Origin: AP-15 sp963762575
Lineage (GTDB): Bacteria; Pseudomonadota; Alphaproteobacteria; ATCC43930; CGMCC-115725
Direction of reading: 5' to 3'
Length of the DNA stretch: 64,000 nt
Assembly: GCA_963762575.1 (NCBI GenBank)
Contig: CAVXLL010000011.1
Coordinates: forward strand, 434,001 to 498,000
The notes below the pieces were generated by a model. That model saw only the letters and a program-made list of their open reading frames with translations, had not been told where the DNA came from and did no database searches. A program made the position numbers and the translations under genes. Of this stretch, positions 26,247-35,500 are shown piece after piece. The first letter of the stretch is position 1; each line of letters opens with the position of its first letter.

Positions 26247-26474
26247 TCATCGTTTTATGCCAAACCCTTGAAATCGCTTATTGAAGCGCGCCAGCTGTCC
26301 ACCACTGTCGACCAGCCGCTGCTGTCCGCCGGTCCAGGCCGGATGCGATTTCGGGTCGATGTCGAGCCGCAAGGTGTCGCCCGCCTTGCCGTAGGTCGAG
26401 CGCGTCTGGTACGAGCTGCCGTCCGTCATCACGACGGTTATCTCATGATATTCGGGGTGAATTCCTTCTTTCAT
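26247..26474 (-). CDS. rpmE: 50S ribosomal protein L31
   Basis: 75 aa from the ATG at 26474. KEGIHPEYHEITVVMTDG, STYGKAGDTLRLDIDPKSHP and ARFNKRFQGFG are diagnostic of L31. The Cys residues of the zinc-binding form are absent, so this is the zinc-independent version. GAGGACTGTTCG precedes the start. Single gene. Confidence 0.95.
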   Translation of the reverse strand: MKEGIHPEYHEITVVMTDGSSYQTRSTYGKAGDTLRLDIDPKSHPAWTGGQQRLVDSGGQLARFNKRFQGFGIKR

Positions 26475-26540
26475 CGAACAGTCCTCCGTACCGCTCCGGC
26501 ATATAGCGAAGCGTCGCCCCGTGCGCAATATCGGCGGGAT

Positions 26541-27491
26541 CTAGGCGCGCGATTCCCTCATTGCGAGGGCAATCAGGTCGAAAATATCGATGAGGCGGGC
26601 GACGTAGTGGTCGCGCATGAGCCGATTTCGACCCGGCTCGCCGCACAGATCGGCCTCCAAGATCCGCAGAAGCCGCTCTAGCCTGACCCGATGCAGGCCG
26701 AGCCGGCGCTGGCAAGGGGTCGCGGTAACACGCCGGAAAAGGCGGCCAGCATGGCGCCGCCGAGGAATACGCCGGCGGTCGTGGCGGCGAGGAGTCCGGG
26801 ACCGGGGGCAGCCGGAAACAGGCTGTACCACAACCCGCCGAGACCAGCGCCGAGCGGAAAGGCCGCGATCGCCATCTGTTGCGCGATCATCCCCGCCAGA
26901 GCCGAGCTCAAGGTCACGAGACCCGGGGTCGCCTGCTTGATGACCAGAGCACCGAGACCGGCCGCGACAAAGCCGGTTGCGATCTCGGCCGTCGCGGTGC
27001 GCGACCCGAGATAGGTCTCGACCGCGGCGGCGAGCCCGCGGCGAAAATCTGGCTCGGCACGGGCTGAAGCGACGATGAGTGCGGCCGCTCTCTCGTCGGC
27101 GAGTATCGTTTCGGCGATGGCGTCGTCATACGAGACCCGATTACGGCGCCGGCACGGGATTCGAGCAGTTCGGTTGTCACCAACCACTGGATCTCCCGGC
27201 CGACCGCGGTCTGGAGGAGAAGCCGCCGGCCGGCAAGCCATGCCGCCACCCCTTCCATGCCGGCCCGCCGCGCCGCCCAGGCCATGAGCTCGACGGTGAG
27301 CGCCGGCCCCGCGAGAAACAGATTGGCCGGAGCCCGCAACAGATCCCAGCCGAGCGCTCGGCGATGCAGCGCAACGGAGCCGGCCAAAGTGAAGTGGCGG
27401 TCGACAAGCGCTCGCGCCGGCTCTAGATCTGCTGTTGCATGGCGTCGCGCACGATCGCGCCGGCGAGCTCTTGCCGGGATGTATCCGCCAT
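26541..27491 (-). pseudogene. Broken gene for a membrane protein resembling DUF6635
   Basis: From the ATG at 27491 the frame reads MADTSRQELAGAIVRDAMQQ then meets a stop. In another frame it continues ARALVDRHFTLAGSVALHRR, GWDLLRAPANLFLAGP and LETAVGREIQWL-like sequence; a second shift near 27150 leads to YDDAIAETILADERAAAL and the hydrophobic PGLVTLSSALAGMIAQQMAI; a third near 26710 leads to LGLHRVRLERLLRILEADL and the end. Three frame changes in under 1 kb mark it as decayed (or mis-sequenced). The family name is from memory of the DRHFTLAG..LHR..LGWDLLRAPAN signature. Confidence 0.6.
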
Positions 27492-27637
27492 CTGTTCACA
27501 AGTCGACAGCCGCCCATGTCGCTTGCATGGGTAGTGTTCAACTCAGTTTCTTCGAGCCGTTGCCCTCGCTTCCGGAGGGGCTCGAATAGCCGCATAAATC
27601 CTGGCCTTTGATGACAGCGGGCGGAGATATAACAGCG

Positions 27638-28716
27638 ATGGCTTATGCACGAGGGTCCGGTGGCTCTAGATGTTGTTTCGGGCTAGGCGGCTTTGCGGAT
27701 CAGGACGAGGTAGGGCGCCGGAGCGGTGCGGGCGCCGATGCCGAGCAGGGTATCGAAGGCGGCATGGCGTGTGCTGCGCCGATTGAAGCGGAACACGAAC
27801 TCATCGAGGTAGTGCTGCAGGTTGGTTTTCCGCAGACCGTGGTAGACGCCCAAGCCCCAACGCTTGAGGTTTGAAAACAGCCGATGGATCCAGGGCAGCG
27901 CGATGTGCGCGGCCATCGTGCCGATGGTGATCGCGTTGTGCCGGACACTGGGAAGGTTGTGGTAGGACGGCCAGTCGTCGGTGATCAGCCGGGTCTGAGG
28001 GGCAACCGCACCGAGCACGAAGGCATGAAGCTCGTCTTTGCCAAAGCCCTCGATCACCTTGAGCCGGGCGCGCCGGGGCTTGCCGCCGTCGATTTCGACC
28101 GCGCCGGCAACCAGCATTTTGCCGATTCCGCTGCGGCCGGCGGGCACAACGACCGGGTCGTTCTTGGTGCGGAACGGGATGATTGTCTCGTCGGCCTCGA
28201 CCAGACCACCGAGCGGCTCGCGCGCGGGGTTGACCATGGCGCGGCGCAGCTTGGCGCATAACATCCAGGCGGTGCGGTACGAACCGAGAGCAAGCTGGTT
28301 TTGCAATTGCAGCGCCGAGATGCCGTTCGAGTGCGTCGCCATTAAAAACGCGGCCCAGAACCATATCGTCAGCGGCAGCTTGCTGGCATGCATGATCGTG
28401 CCAGCGGTCACCGAGGTCTGCCGACCACAGTCGGCGCACTCGTAGGTGAAGACTTTGGTCTTCAGCAGCCAAGCCCGGCCCCCGCCGCAACCCGGGCAGA
28501 CAAACCCTTGCGGCCAACGACGCTCGAAGAGGTACTCCGCACACGCACCTTCTGTCGCAAAGCGCCCCTGGAATTCGATCAACGACCGCGGAAACCGTCG
28601 CTCAGATACAGGCACGACACTCCCCCTTGCTCATTCGATACCAATGAGCAGCCTACACCTGAGTTCTTGTTTTGTACACTAAATCTGGATCGGCCGGACG
28701 CTCGTGCATAAGCCAT
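27638..28716 (-). mobile_element. IS1595-type insertion sequence, 1079 bp, with 8-bp target duplication
   Basis: Terminal inverted repeats of 23 bp: left end ATGGCTTATGCACGAGGGTC continuing CGG; right end is its complement with one mismatch. The octamer TAACAGCG flanks both sides (27630-27637 and 28717-28724), the 8-bp duplication expected for IS1595-family elements. It holds one transposase gene on the minus strand. Inserted between the broken DUF6635-like gene and an hpaB-type gene, apparently in non-coding DNA. Confidence 0.92.
27683..28615 (-). CDS. IS1595 family transposase
   Basis: 310 aa. N-terminal zinc ribbon with CPGCGGGRAW and CADCGRQTS; then the ISXO2-like DDE domain with LVEADETIIPF (first Asp), ITDDWPSYHN (second Asp) and the FSNLKRWGLGVYHGL region, ending with YLDEFVFRFNRR. 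Complete, in frame with the IS ends. About two thirds of residues appear shared with the transposases of the two copies near 52 and 56 kb, so it is a separate IS of the same family. Confidence 0.92.
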   Translation of the reverse strand: MPVSERRFPRSLIEFQGRFATEGACAEYLFERRWPQGFVCPGCGGGRAWLLKTKVFTYECADCGRQTSVTAGTIMHASKLPLTIWFWAAFLMATHSNGISALQLQNQLALGSYRTAWMLCAKLRRAMVNPAREPLGGLVEADETIIPFRTKNDPVVVPAGRSGIGKMLVAGAVEIDGGKPRRARLKVIEGFGKDELHAFVLGAVAPQTRLITDDWPSYHNLPSVRHNAITIGTMAAHIALPWIHRLFSNLKRWGLGVYHGLRKTNLQHYLDEFVFRFNRRSTRHAAFDTLLGIGARTAPAPYLVLIRKAA

Positions 28717-28850
28717 TAACAGCGAATAACAGCCAGCCATAAGAGCCAGCCGCCACCTAGATTCCGTGAGCCTTCATCCTCATGACTTCAAGATACCATG
28801 CCATCATGGCAATTCTCTGATTCCGAAGAGTGCGACAGAGGAGGCATCCC

Positions 28851-30341
28851 ATGCTGAGGACGGGCAGCGAGCATCTCGAGCGGCTGCGGGACGGACGAAC
28901 CGTCTATATCGGCAGCGAACGGGTGGACGACGTCACGAGCCACCCCGCCTTCCGCAACGCTGCGCGCACCGTTGCAGCGATCTACGACATGAAAGCCGAC
29001 CCCGCCAATCGCGACATCATGTCGTTCGCCGAAGGCGGCGACCGCTACGGCATGTACTACCTGCAGGCCCGGACCCCGGAGGATCTGCGGCGGCGGATGC
29101 GTGCGCATCGCATGATCGCCGACATGACCTACGGGCTCTTTGGCCGCTCGCCCGATCACGTCGCCGGCTTTGTGACCGGGATGGCGATGAACCCCGCTGT
29201 CTTCGCCGCCGGCAGCCGGCCCTATGCCGAGAACATCGTCAACTATTACCGCTACATGCGGGAGCAGGACATCTATGCGGCCTACGCCGTGGTGCCGCCA
29301 CAAGCGGCGCGCGATCCAGCCTTCTACCAGAAGCAGAACCTGCCGATCCCGAGCCTGCAGGTGGTGCGCGAGGACGATGACGGCGTGGTGATCTCGGGGA
29401 TGAAGATGCTGGCGACCGCGGCTGTGTTCGCCGACGAGATCTGGATCGGCAATTTGCTGCCATTGGCCCCTGACCTCATCAAGCAGGCGGTGACCTGCGC
29501 CGTGCCCTGCAATGCCGAGGGTCTCACCTTGTGGTCGAGGAAATCCTTCGAACGCAATGCCGAGAACGAATTCGACAGCCCATTGGCGTGGCGCTTCGAC
29601 GAGACCGACAGCATGGTGCTGTGCGACAACGTCAAGGTGCCGTGGGATCGGGTCTTTGTGATGGACGACGCGGTACTGTCGCGCGAGATCTACATCCGGA
29701 CGCCGAGCCACTGCTACGGCAATCACCAGTCCAACGTCCGGCTCTGGTCAAAGCTGCGGCTGATCGTCGGGCTGGCGAGCCGGGTAGCGCAATCGACCGG
29801 GGCCGATCAGGTCCCTGCAGTTCGCGACGTGCTGGGGCGGCTCGCCGCGCTCGAAGCGACGCTCGGCGGCATGATCCACGGTCAGATCGAGGCATGGGAG
29901 CCTTGGCCGGACGGCTTTGCGACCTTCAACCGGCGCTACATGTATGCGGCGCTCAACTGGGGCACCGAAATGTATTCCGAGCTCATCGACATACTGCGCG
30001 AATTGTCAGGCGGCGGCGTGTTCCAGATGCCGGCGAGCGCGACCGTGATGCACGACCCTTCGCTGAGGAAACTGTTCGAGACCTATTGGCAAACGCCGCA
30101 ATCGCCGGCCCTCGACCGCATGAAATTGTTCAAACTGGTGTGGGAGTTGGTCGGTTCCGAATTCGCCGGCCGGCATCAGCAATACGAGAAATTCTACGCC
30201 GGCGCCTCTTTCATCGTGCGCGACCACAACTACCGCGAAGCACCGTGGGACGAGTTCCACCAATACGCCGACGATCTGTTGGCGAGCTACGACGTACCGG
30301 AAGCGCCAGGTGGAACACCACGTGACCGACTCTCGGGCTGA
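28851..30341 (+). CDS. 4-hydroxyphenylacetate 3-hydroxylase family (HpaB-like) flavin monooxygenase
   Basis: 496 aa from the ATG at 28851 behind GAGGAGG. HpaB-type oxygenases use FADH2 supplied by a separate reductase. LRTGSEHLERLRDGRTVYIG is the family's opening; MREQDIYAAYAVVPPQAAR, VVREDDDGVVISGMKMLATA and VPWDRVFVMDD are core motifs. No flavin reductase gene (hpaC) is adjacent, so the partner and substrate are unknown. A second, quite different HpaB paralogue is at 46966-48456. Not necessarily active on hydroxyphenylacetate. Confidence 0.88.
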   Translation: MLRTGSEHLERLRDGRTVYIGSERVDDVTSHPAFRNAARTVAAIYDMKADPANRDIMSFAEGGDRYGMYYLQARTPEDLRRRMRAHRMIADMTYGLFGRSPDHVAGFVTGMAMNPAVFAAGSRPYAENIVNYYRYMREQDIYAAYAVVPPQAARDPAFYQKQNLPIPSLQVVREDDDGVVISGMKMLATAAVFADEIWIGNLLPLAPDLIKQAVTCAVPCNAEGLTLWSRKSFERNAENEFDSPLAWRFDETDSMVLCDNVKVPWDRVFVMDDAVLSREIYIRTPSHCYGNHQSNVRLWSKLRLIVGLASRVAQSTGADQVPAVRDVLGRLAALEATLGGMIHGQIEAWEPWPDGFATFNRRYMYAALNWGTEMYSELIDILRELSGGGVFQMPASATVMHDPSLRKLFETYWQTPQSPALDRMKLFKLVWELVGSEFAGRHQQYEKFYAGASFIVRDHNYREAPWDEFHQYADDLLASYDVPEAPGGTPRDRLSG

Positions 30342-30411
30342 AGTGAGTTTTGAATGCAAACCACCACCGAAGTCTATCGACGCCTGTACATCTGGCACCA
30401 ACTCTCTGTGA

Positions 30412-30624
30412 ATGACGGCGGGCGAGTTCATCCGCCGGATACAGGCCTTAGGCGCGGCTCGCGGTATTGTGGTTCGTTTCGACAAGACTCGTGGAAAGGG
30501 AAGTCACGGCACGCTCTACTACGGCGATCGTTTCACCGTCGTGAAAGATCGGCGCAAGGAGTGTGGGCCCGGCCTCATAGGTAACATGCTCGCGGACTTG
30601 GGGTTTGAGCCCGTCGTGATCTGA
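30412..30624 (+). CDS. hicA: HicA-family toxin (mRNA interferase)
   Basis: 70 aa. TAGEFIRRIQALGAARGIVV, the catalytic histidine in GKGSHGTLYYGD, and GLIGNMLADLGF match HicA (double-stranded RNA-binding-like fold). The gene lies 11 bases upstream of a hicB antitoxin, the usual order. Start ATG at 30412. Confidence 0.85.
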   Translation: MTAGEFIRRIQALGAARGIVVRFDKTRGKGSHGTLYYGDRFTVVKDRRKECGPGLIGNMLADLGFEPVVI

Positions 30625-30635
30625 GGTAGCGGAAA

Positions 30636-31073
30636 ATGCAGCAGCGCTTCGAGTACCCCGCCAAGGTCGAGCAGGACTCGGCGGGGTTCTATCTCGTGAC
30701 CTTTTCGGATTTCCCCGAAGCGGCGACCGATGCGCGATCGCTAAACGCTGCAATATTGGAGGCCGGCGACTGCCTGGAGGAAGCGGTTGCCGGACGCATA
30801 AAGCGAGGCGAGCCGATACCGCGACCGTCCTTGCCGAACGCGGGGACGGTGCCAATTACCTTATCTGCTCTCTATGCGATGAAGGCCGCGCTTTACATGG
30901 CATTGCGGGAGGCCCGGCTATCGCAAGCGGAGCTCGCCGCAAAGCTCGGAAAGGACGAAAAGGAAGTGCAACGGCTGCTCGATCCGAAGCACGCGAGCGG
31001 CATATCTTCGAGCGAAGCAGCCTTGCGCGCGATCGGAAAGCGTCTCCAAATCGTGGTCGAAAACGCTGAGTGA
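30636..31073 (+). CDS. hicB: HicB-family antitoxin with C-terminal HTH
   Basis: 145 aa. N-terminal RNase H-like HicB fold (FEYPAKVEQDSAGFYLVTFS, DFPEAATDARSLNAAI), C-terminal helix-turn-helix (REARLSQAELAAKLGKDEKE). It neutralises HicA from 30412 and likely represses the pair. A second, damaged hicB-like gene follows at once. Confidence 0.88.
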   Translation: MQQRFEYPAKVEQDSAGFYLVTFSDFPEAATDARSLNAAILEAGDCLEEAVAGRIKRGEPIPRPSLPNAGTVPITLSALYAMKAALYMALREARLSQAELAAKLGKDEKEVQRLLDPKHASGISSSEAALRAIGKRLQIVVENAE

Positions 31074-31088
31074 GCGGTGCTCATTGGC

Positions 31089-31547
31089 ATGCGCAGCTAC
31101 CCCGCAGCGTTGACCCCCGATCCGGATGGCGCTTCACCGTCACGTTCCGCAACGTGCCCGAGGCGATCACCGAAGGCGATACACGGGATGAGGCACTGCT
31201 GCGGGCGGAGGACGCGCTCGAATCGGCGCTCGCCATGTATGTTGCCGCCAAGGAGCCGCTGCCGGCGCCGTTCGAGGCGGAGGCGGACGAGGTCATGGTG
31301 CCCCTTTCGGCGTTGGGGATGGCGAAAAACCGCGTTTCACGAGGCAATGCGCGAGCAAGGCGTGGGCCGCGCGGAACTCGCGCGGTGGCTACGCTGGCAC
31401 CTGCCGCAAGTCAATCGCGTGCTCGACCTGCGTCACGCTTCCCGAATGGAGCATGTCGAGGCCGCGCTCGCCGCTCTCGGCCTGCGCCTCATCGTCGACG
31501 TGCCTGTGCTTAAGGCTAAGCGTTCCGAAGCGGTCCATCGCCTATAA
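31089..31547 (+). pseudogene. Second hicB-like gene with two compensating frameshifts
   Basis: The family sequence starts MRSYPAALTPDPDG from the ATG at 31089, moves to another frame for RFTVTFRNVPEAITEGD and ALESALAMYVAAKEPLPAP, then moves back after MAK for TAFHEAMREQGVGRAELARWL and the C-terminal HTH. One base appears missing near 31128 and one extra A near 31326 (in an A5 run). No HicA gene belongs to it. Either decayed or affected by sequencing indels. Confidence 0.7.
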
Positions 31548-32445
31548 CTGCCGAGATGCGCTTGGCCAGATCGTTGCTCAATTGCAATGGAGTCGCCCAT
31601 TTTACAGTATTTATATGCTTGATATCAAAATGTACCTTTTCGATAAGATCAGAGCGGCAAGTACCAATAACAGGTATTCCTAACCCGACTGCCACTCCTG
31701 CCTCGAAATACACCACGTTGTTCATATGAGTGTAATCTGCAACCAAAAACCGTGAACGCCTAATCTCGGCCAAGATTTCATCGCTGATCCCATTGATGTG
31801 CTCTTTTCTGTCGATCCGAAGCGGCACGTACCCTGCTTTTCTGATCCCTGGATCGAAGCCTAGTGTATAGGCCTCGTCCATTGAGGCATCAAAAGACATC
31901 GCAACAAATCCCTGGAGGTAGGGACTTCCTCGCGATGATAATTCTTCGACTTTGAGGATTCCTTTGATCGTCAGGTTGACATAGCCGTGCTCGCGGAGCT
32001 TCACAAATCCTTCCTGCTCAAGAATGCAGGTCAGAAACCAAAGTTCATCCTCATCAGCGCAGTAAGAAACAGCTTGGATTTTGAGCATTAGGCCAAAACG
32101 GTGTATGTGTTGGATGTCGTTTCCGACTTCCCCTGCCATTGCAGCTAGAGCGCGTAAAGACCGTTCTTGAAGCCGAGGTATGGGTATGCGTTTAACTTGG
32201 TCGACCAGATCCGCAATTAAATGTGGCACAATCCCCGCCGCGTTCTGGTCTTGAATAAACGCAGATAACTGCACTTGGTGTTCTCTCGATTTGGGTGGTG
32301 AGCAGAATACCAATGGATTCCAGGTGAACGTGCCACATCGTTTACAGCTCACCTGAACACCGAGCGGACCAGCATTCCTATAATCTTGGCCAGTTAACTT
32401 ACATACTTCACAGTCGTCATCATGATCTATAGACGCACCACTCAT
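31516..32445 (-). CDS. Zinc-ribbon protein with nucleoside 2-deoxyribosyltransferase/TIR-like C-terminal domain
   Basis: 309 aa. Residues 12-37 hold two CxxC pairs (CEVC and CKRC), a zinc ribbon. Residues about 60-175 look like winged-helix/helical sequence (LWFLTCILEQEGFVKLREHG). From residue 178 there is a compact Rossmann-like domain: QGFVAMSFDASMDEAY, HINGISDEILAEIRRSRFLV, then VVYFEAGVAVGLGIPVIGTC, in which E248 sits where deoxyribosyltransferase-like and TIR-like enzymes have their catalytic glutamate. This fold splits N-glycosidic bonds, and relatives act as nucleotide- or NAD-depleting effectors in defence. Much more AT-rich than its neighbours, suggesting transfer. It overlaps the broken hicB by 32 bases. 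Confidence 0.65.
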   Translation of the reverse strand: MSGASIDHDDDCEVCKLTGQDYRNAGPLGVQVSCKRCGTFTWNPLVFCSPPKSREHQVQLSAFIQDQNAAGIVPHLIADLVDQVKRIPIPRLQERSLRALAAMAGEVGNDIQHIHRFGLMLKIQAVSYCADEDELWFLTCILEQEGFVKLREHGYVNLTIKGILKVEELSSRGSPYLQGFVAMSFDASMDEAYTLGFDPGIRKAGYVPLRIDRKEHINGISDEILAEIRRSRFLVADYTHMNNVVYFEAGVAVGLGIPVIGTCRSDLIEKVHFDIKHINTVKWATPLQLSNDLAKRISAVIGDGPLRNA

Positions 32446-32546
32446 TTATTACCTCCACACCGGCTAGAAAACAAAAAGCACAAGGCTGGTGCTACTTTCA
32501 TTAAAGTTTTCCGCAATGCTGGCTTGATATTTATTGGGTGTTGTCA

Positions 32547-35500
32547 TTAACTGCACCCACTCGTCGCCCCGCAGGTGTCGCATTTGAGGCAGGTGCCGTT
32601 GCGGATCAGGGTGAAGTTGCCGCATTCGTCGCAGCTGTCGCCTTCGTAGCCCTTCATGCGGGCGGCGCGGATGCGTTCGAGGCGGAGGTCGCCCTCCGGC
32701 ATTGGTGAGAGGGCGAGGGGGCCGTCGATGTCGGGGTCGGTGAAGGCGGCGAGGGCGGTGGCGCGGCCGGCGCCGCCGTCGAGCACCGTCAATTTGTTGC
32801 GCACGAAGCCGTTGGAGGCGGCGCGGCGCATCAGGTTGGATTCGGCTTCGCCCTTGCCGACCGTGTCGGGCATCAGGTCGCCGGGCTGGGCGTGGGCCAG
32901 GTCGCCGCGGTCGAGATAGGAGATCGCCAATTCGCGGAAGATGTAGTCGAGGATCGAGGTCGCCATCTTGATCGCGTCGTTGCCCTCGACGATGCCCGAG
33001 GGCTCGAAGCGGGTGAACGTGAAGGCCTCGACAAACTCTTCGAGCGGCACGCCGTATTGCAGGCCGATCGAAATCGCGATCGCGAAATTGTTCATCAGGG
33101 AGCGGAAGGCGGCGCCCTCCTTGTGCATGTCGATGAAGACTTCGCCGAGCCCGCCATCCTCGTACTCGCCAGTGCGCAGATAGACCTTGTGGCCGCCGAC
33201 GACCGCCTTCTGCGTGTAGCCCTTGCGGCGGTTGGGCAGGCGGCGCCGCTCGCTCTGCCGCACGACGCGCTCGACCATCCTTTCGACGACGCGCTCGACG
33301 ATCCGCTCGGCAACGAGCGGCGCGCGGGCGGCCGGCGATTCGGTGAAGAACTCATCGGCTTCCTCCTCGTCGCCCAAGAGGCTTGAGGCCAAGGGTTGCG
33401 AGAGTTTCGAGCCGTCGCGATAGAGCGCGGTTGCCTTGAGGCCGAGCCGCCAGGACAGCATGTAGGCGTCCTTGCAATCCTCCACGGTAGCGGCGTTCGG
33501 CATGTTGATGGTCTTCGAGATCGCTCCCGAGATGAAGGGTTGCGCCGCCGCCATCATCCGGATGTGGCTGTCGACCGACAAGGAGCGCCGGCCGAGGCGG
33601 CCGCACGGGTTGGCGCAGTCGAACACCGCCAGATGCTCGGGTTTGAGATGCGGCGCGCCCTCCAATGTCATCGCGCCGCAGCACCAGCTGTTGGCGGCGT
33701 CGATCTCGGCCCGGGCGAAGCCGAGCGCCGCCAGCAGCTCGAAGCCGGGATCGTCAAGCGCGCCCGGCGCGATCCCTAGACTGTCGATGCAGAAAGCTTC
33801 GCCCAGGGTCCATTTATTAAACGTGAATTTGATGTCGAAAGCCGAGCCGAGCGCTGCCTCGACGGCGGCGAGCGCCCGGTCGTCGAAGCCCTTTGCCCTG
33901 AGGCTCTCGTGGTTGATGTGAGGCGCGCCATCAAGCGTGCCGTGGCCGAGCGCATAGCGCGCGATCGCCGCGATCTCGGCGGCGCTGTATCCGAGCGACT
34001 GCAGAGCCTGTGGCACAGCGCGGTTGATGATCTTGAAATAGCCGCCGCCGGCGAGCTTCTTGAACTTGACCAGCGCGAAATCGGGCTCGATCCCGGTCGT
34101 GTCGCAATCCATGACGAGCCCAATCGTGCCGGTCGGCGCCAGCACTGTCGCCTGGGCGTTGCGGAAACCGTGCGCCTCGCCGAGCGCCAATGCCCGGTCC
34201 CAGCCCCGCCGGGCCGCCGCGGCCAATTCCGCATTCGGGCAGTTCGCTGCATCGAGCGGCACCGGCGGGATCGAGAGCCCTTCATATCCCGCGGCTTCGC
34301 CATGGGCCGCGCGGCGGTGGTTGCGGATGACGCGCAACATTGCCTCGCGATTCTCGGCGTAGCCGGGGAAGGCGCCGAGCTCGCCCGCCATCTGGGCCGA
34401 GGTGGCATAACTCGACCCGGTCATCAATGCGGTAATGGCGCCGCCGAGCGCCCGGCCGGCGGCGCTGTCATAGGGAAGGCCCATCGACATCAAGAGCCCG
34501 CCGAGATTCGCGTAGCCGAGGCCGAGGGTGCGGAAATCGTAGGAGCGGCGTGCGATTTCCTTCGATGGGAACTGCGCCATCATCACTGAGATTTCGAGGA
34601 CGATCGTCCACAGCCGCACGGCATGCTCGAAGGCGGGGACGTCAAAGCTGCCATCCTCCCTCCGGAACGCCATCAGGTTGAGGGAGGCGAGATTGCACGC
34701 CGTGTCGTCGAGGAAATTGTATTCCGAGCACGGGTTCGAGGCGTTTATCCGGCCGCTCGCGGGGCAGGTGTGCCAATCGTTGATCGTCGTATCGAATTGC
34801 AGCCCGGGATCGGCCGAGGCCCAGGCGGCATGCCCGATCCGGTCCCACAACTCGCGCGCCGGCAGCCGCTTGGCGACCTTCCCGTCGGTGCGCCGGGTCA
34901 ATTCCCAAGTGTCGTCGTTATGGACACGCTCGAGAAAATCGTTCGAGACCCGCACCGAATTGTTCGAGTTCTGGCCGGCGACCGTCAGATAGGCCTCCAA
35001 TTCCCAATCGGTGTCGTAGGTGCGGAACGCGATTTCGGTATAGCCCTGGCGCGCGAACTGGATCACCCGCTGGATGTAGCTTTCCGGGATCATCGCCCGG
35101 CGGGCGGCGCGGATCTCGCGCTTCAGCGCCGGGTTCTGCGCCGGATCGGTTCCCTCGCGGCAGGCGGCCATGACCAGGTTCAAGTGCCGGGCGGCGAGCT
35201 TGGAGCCGGCGACGAGCGCGGCGACCTTCTGCTCCTCGACGACCTTCCAATCGATGAAGGTCCCGATGTCGGGATGGTCGATGTCGACGATGACCATCTT
35301 GGCGGCGCGTCTCGTCGTGCCGCCGGATTTGATCGCGCCGGCGGCGCGGTCGCCGATTCGCAGAAAGCTCATCAGCCCCGAGGAGCGGCCGCCGCCTGAC
35401 AGCGCCTCACCCTCGCCGCGGATCTTCGAGAAATTGGAGCCCGAGCCGGAGCCGTATTTGAAGAGCCGCGCCTCGCGCACCCACAGATCCATGATGCCGC

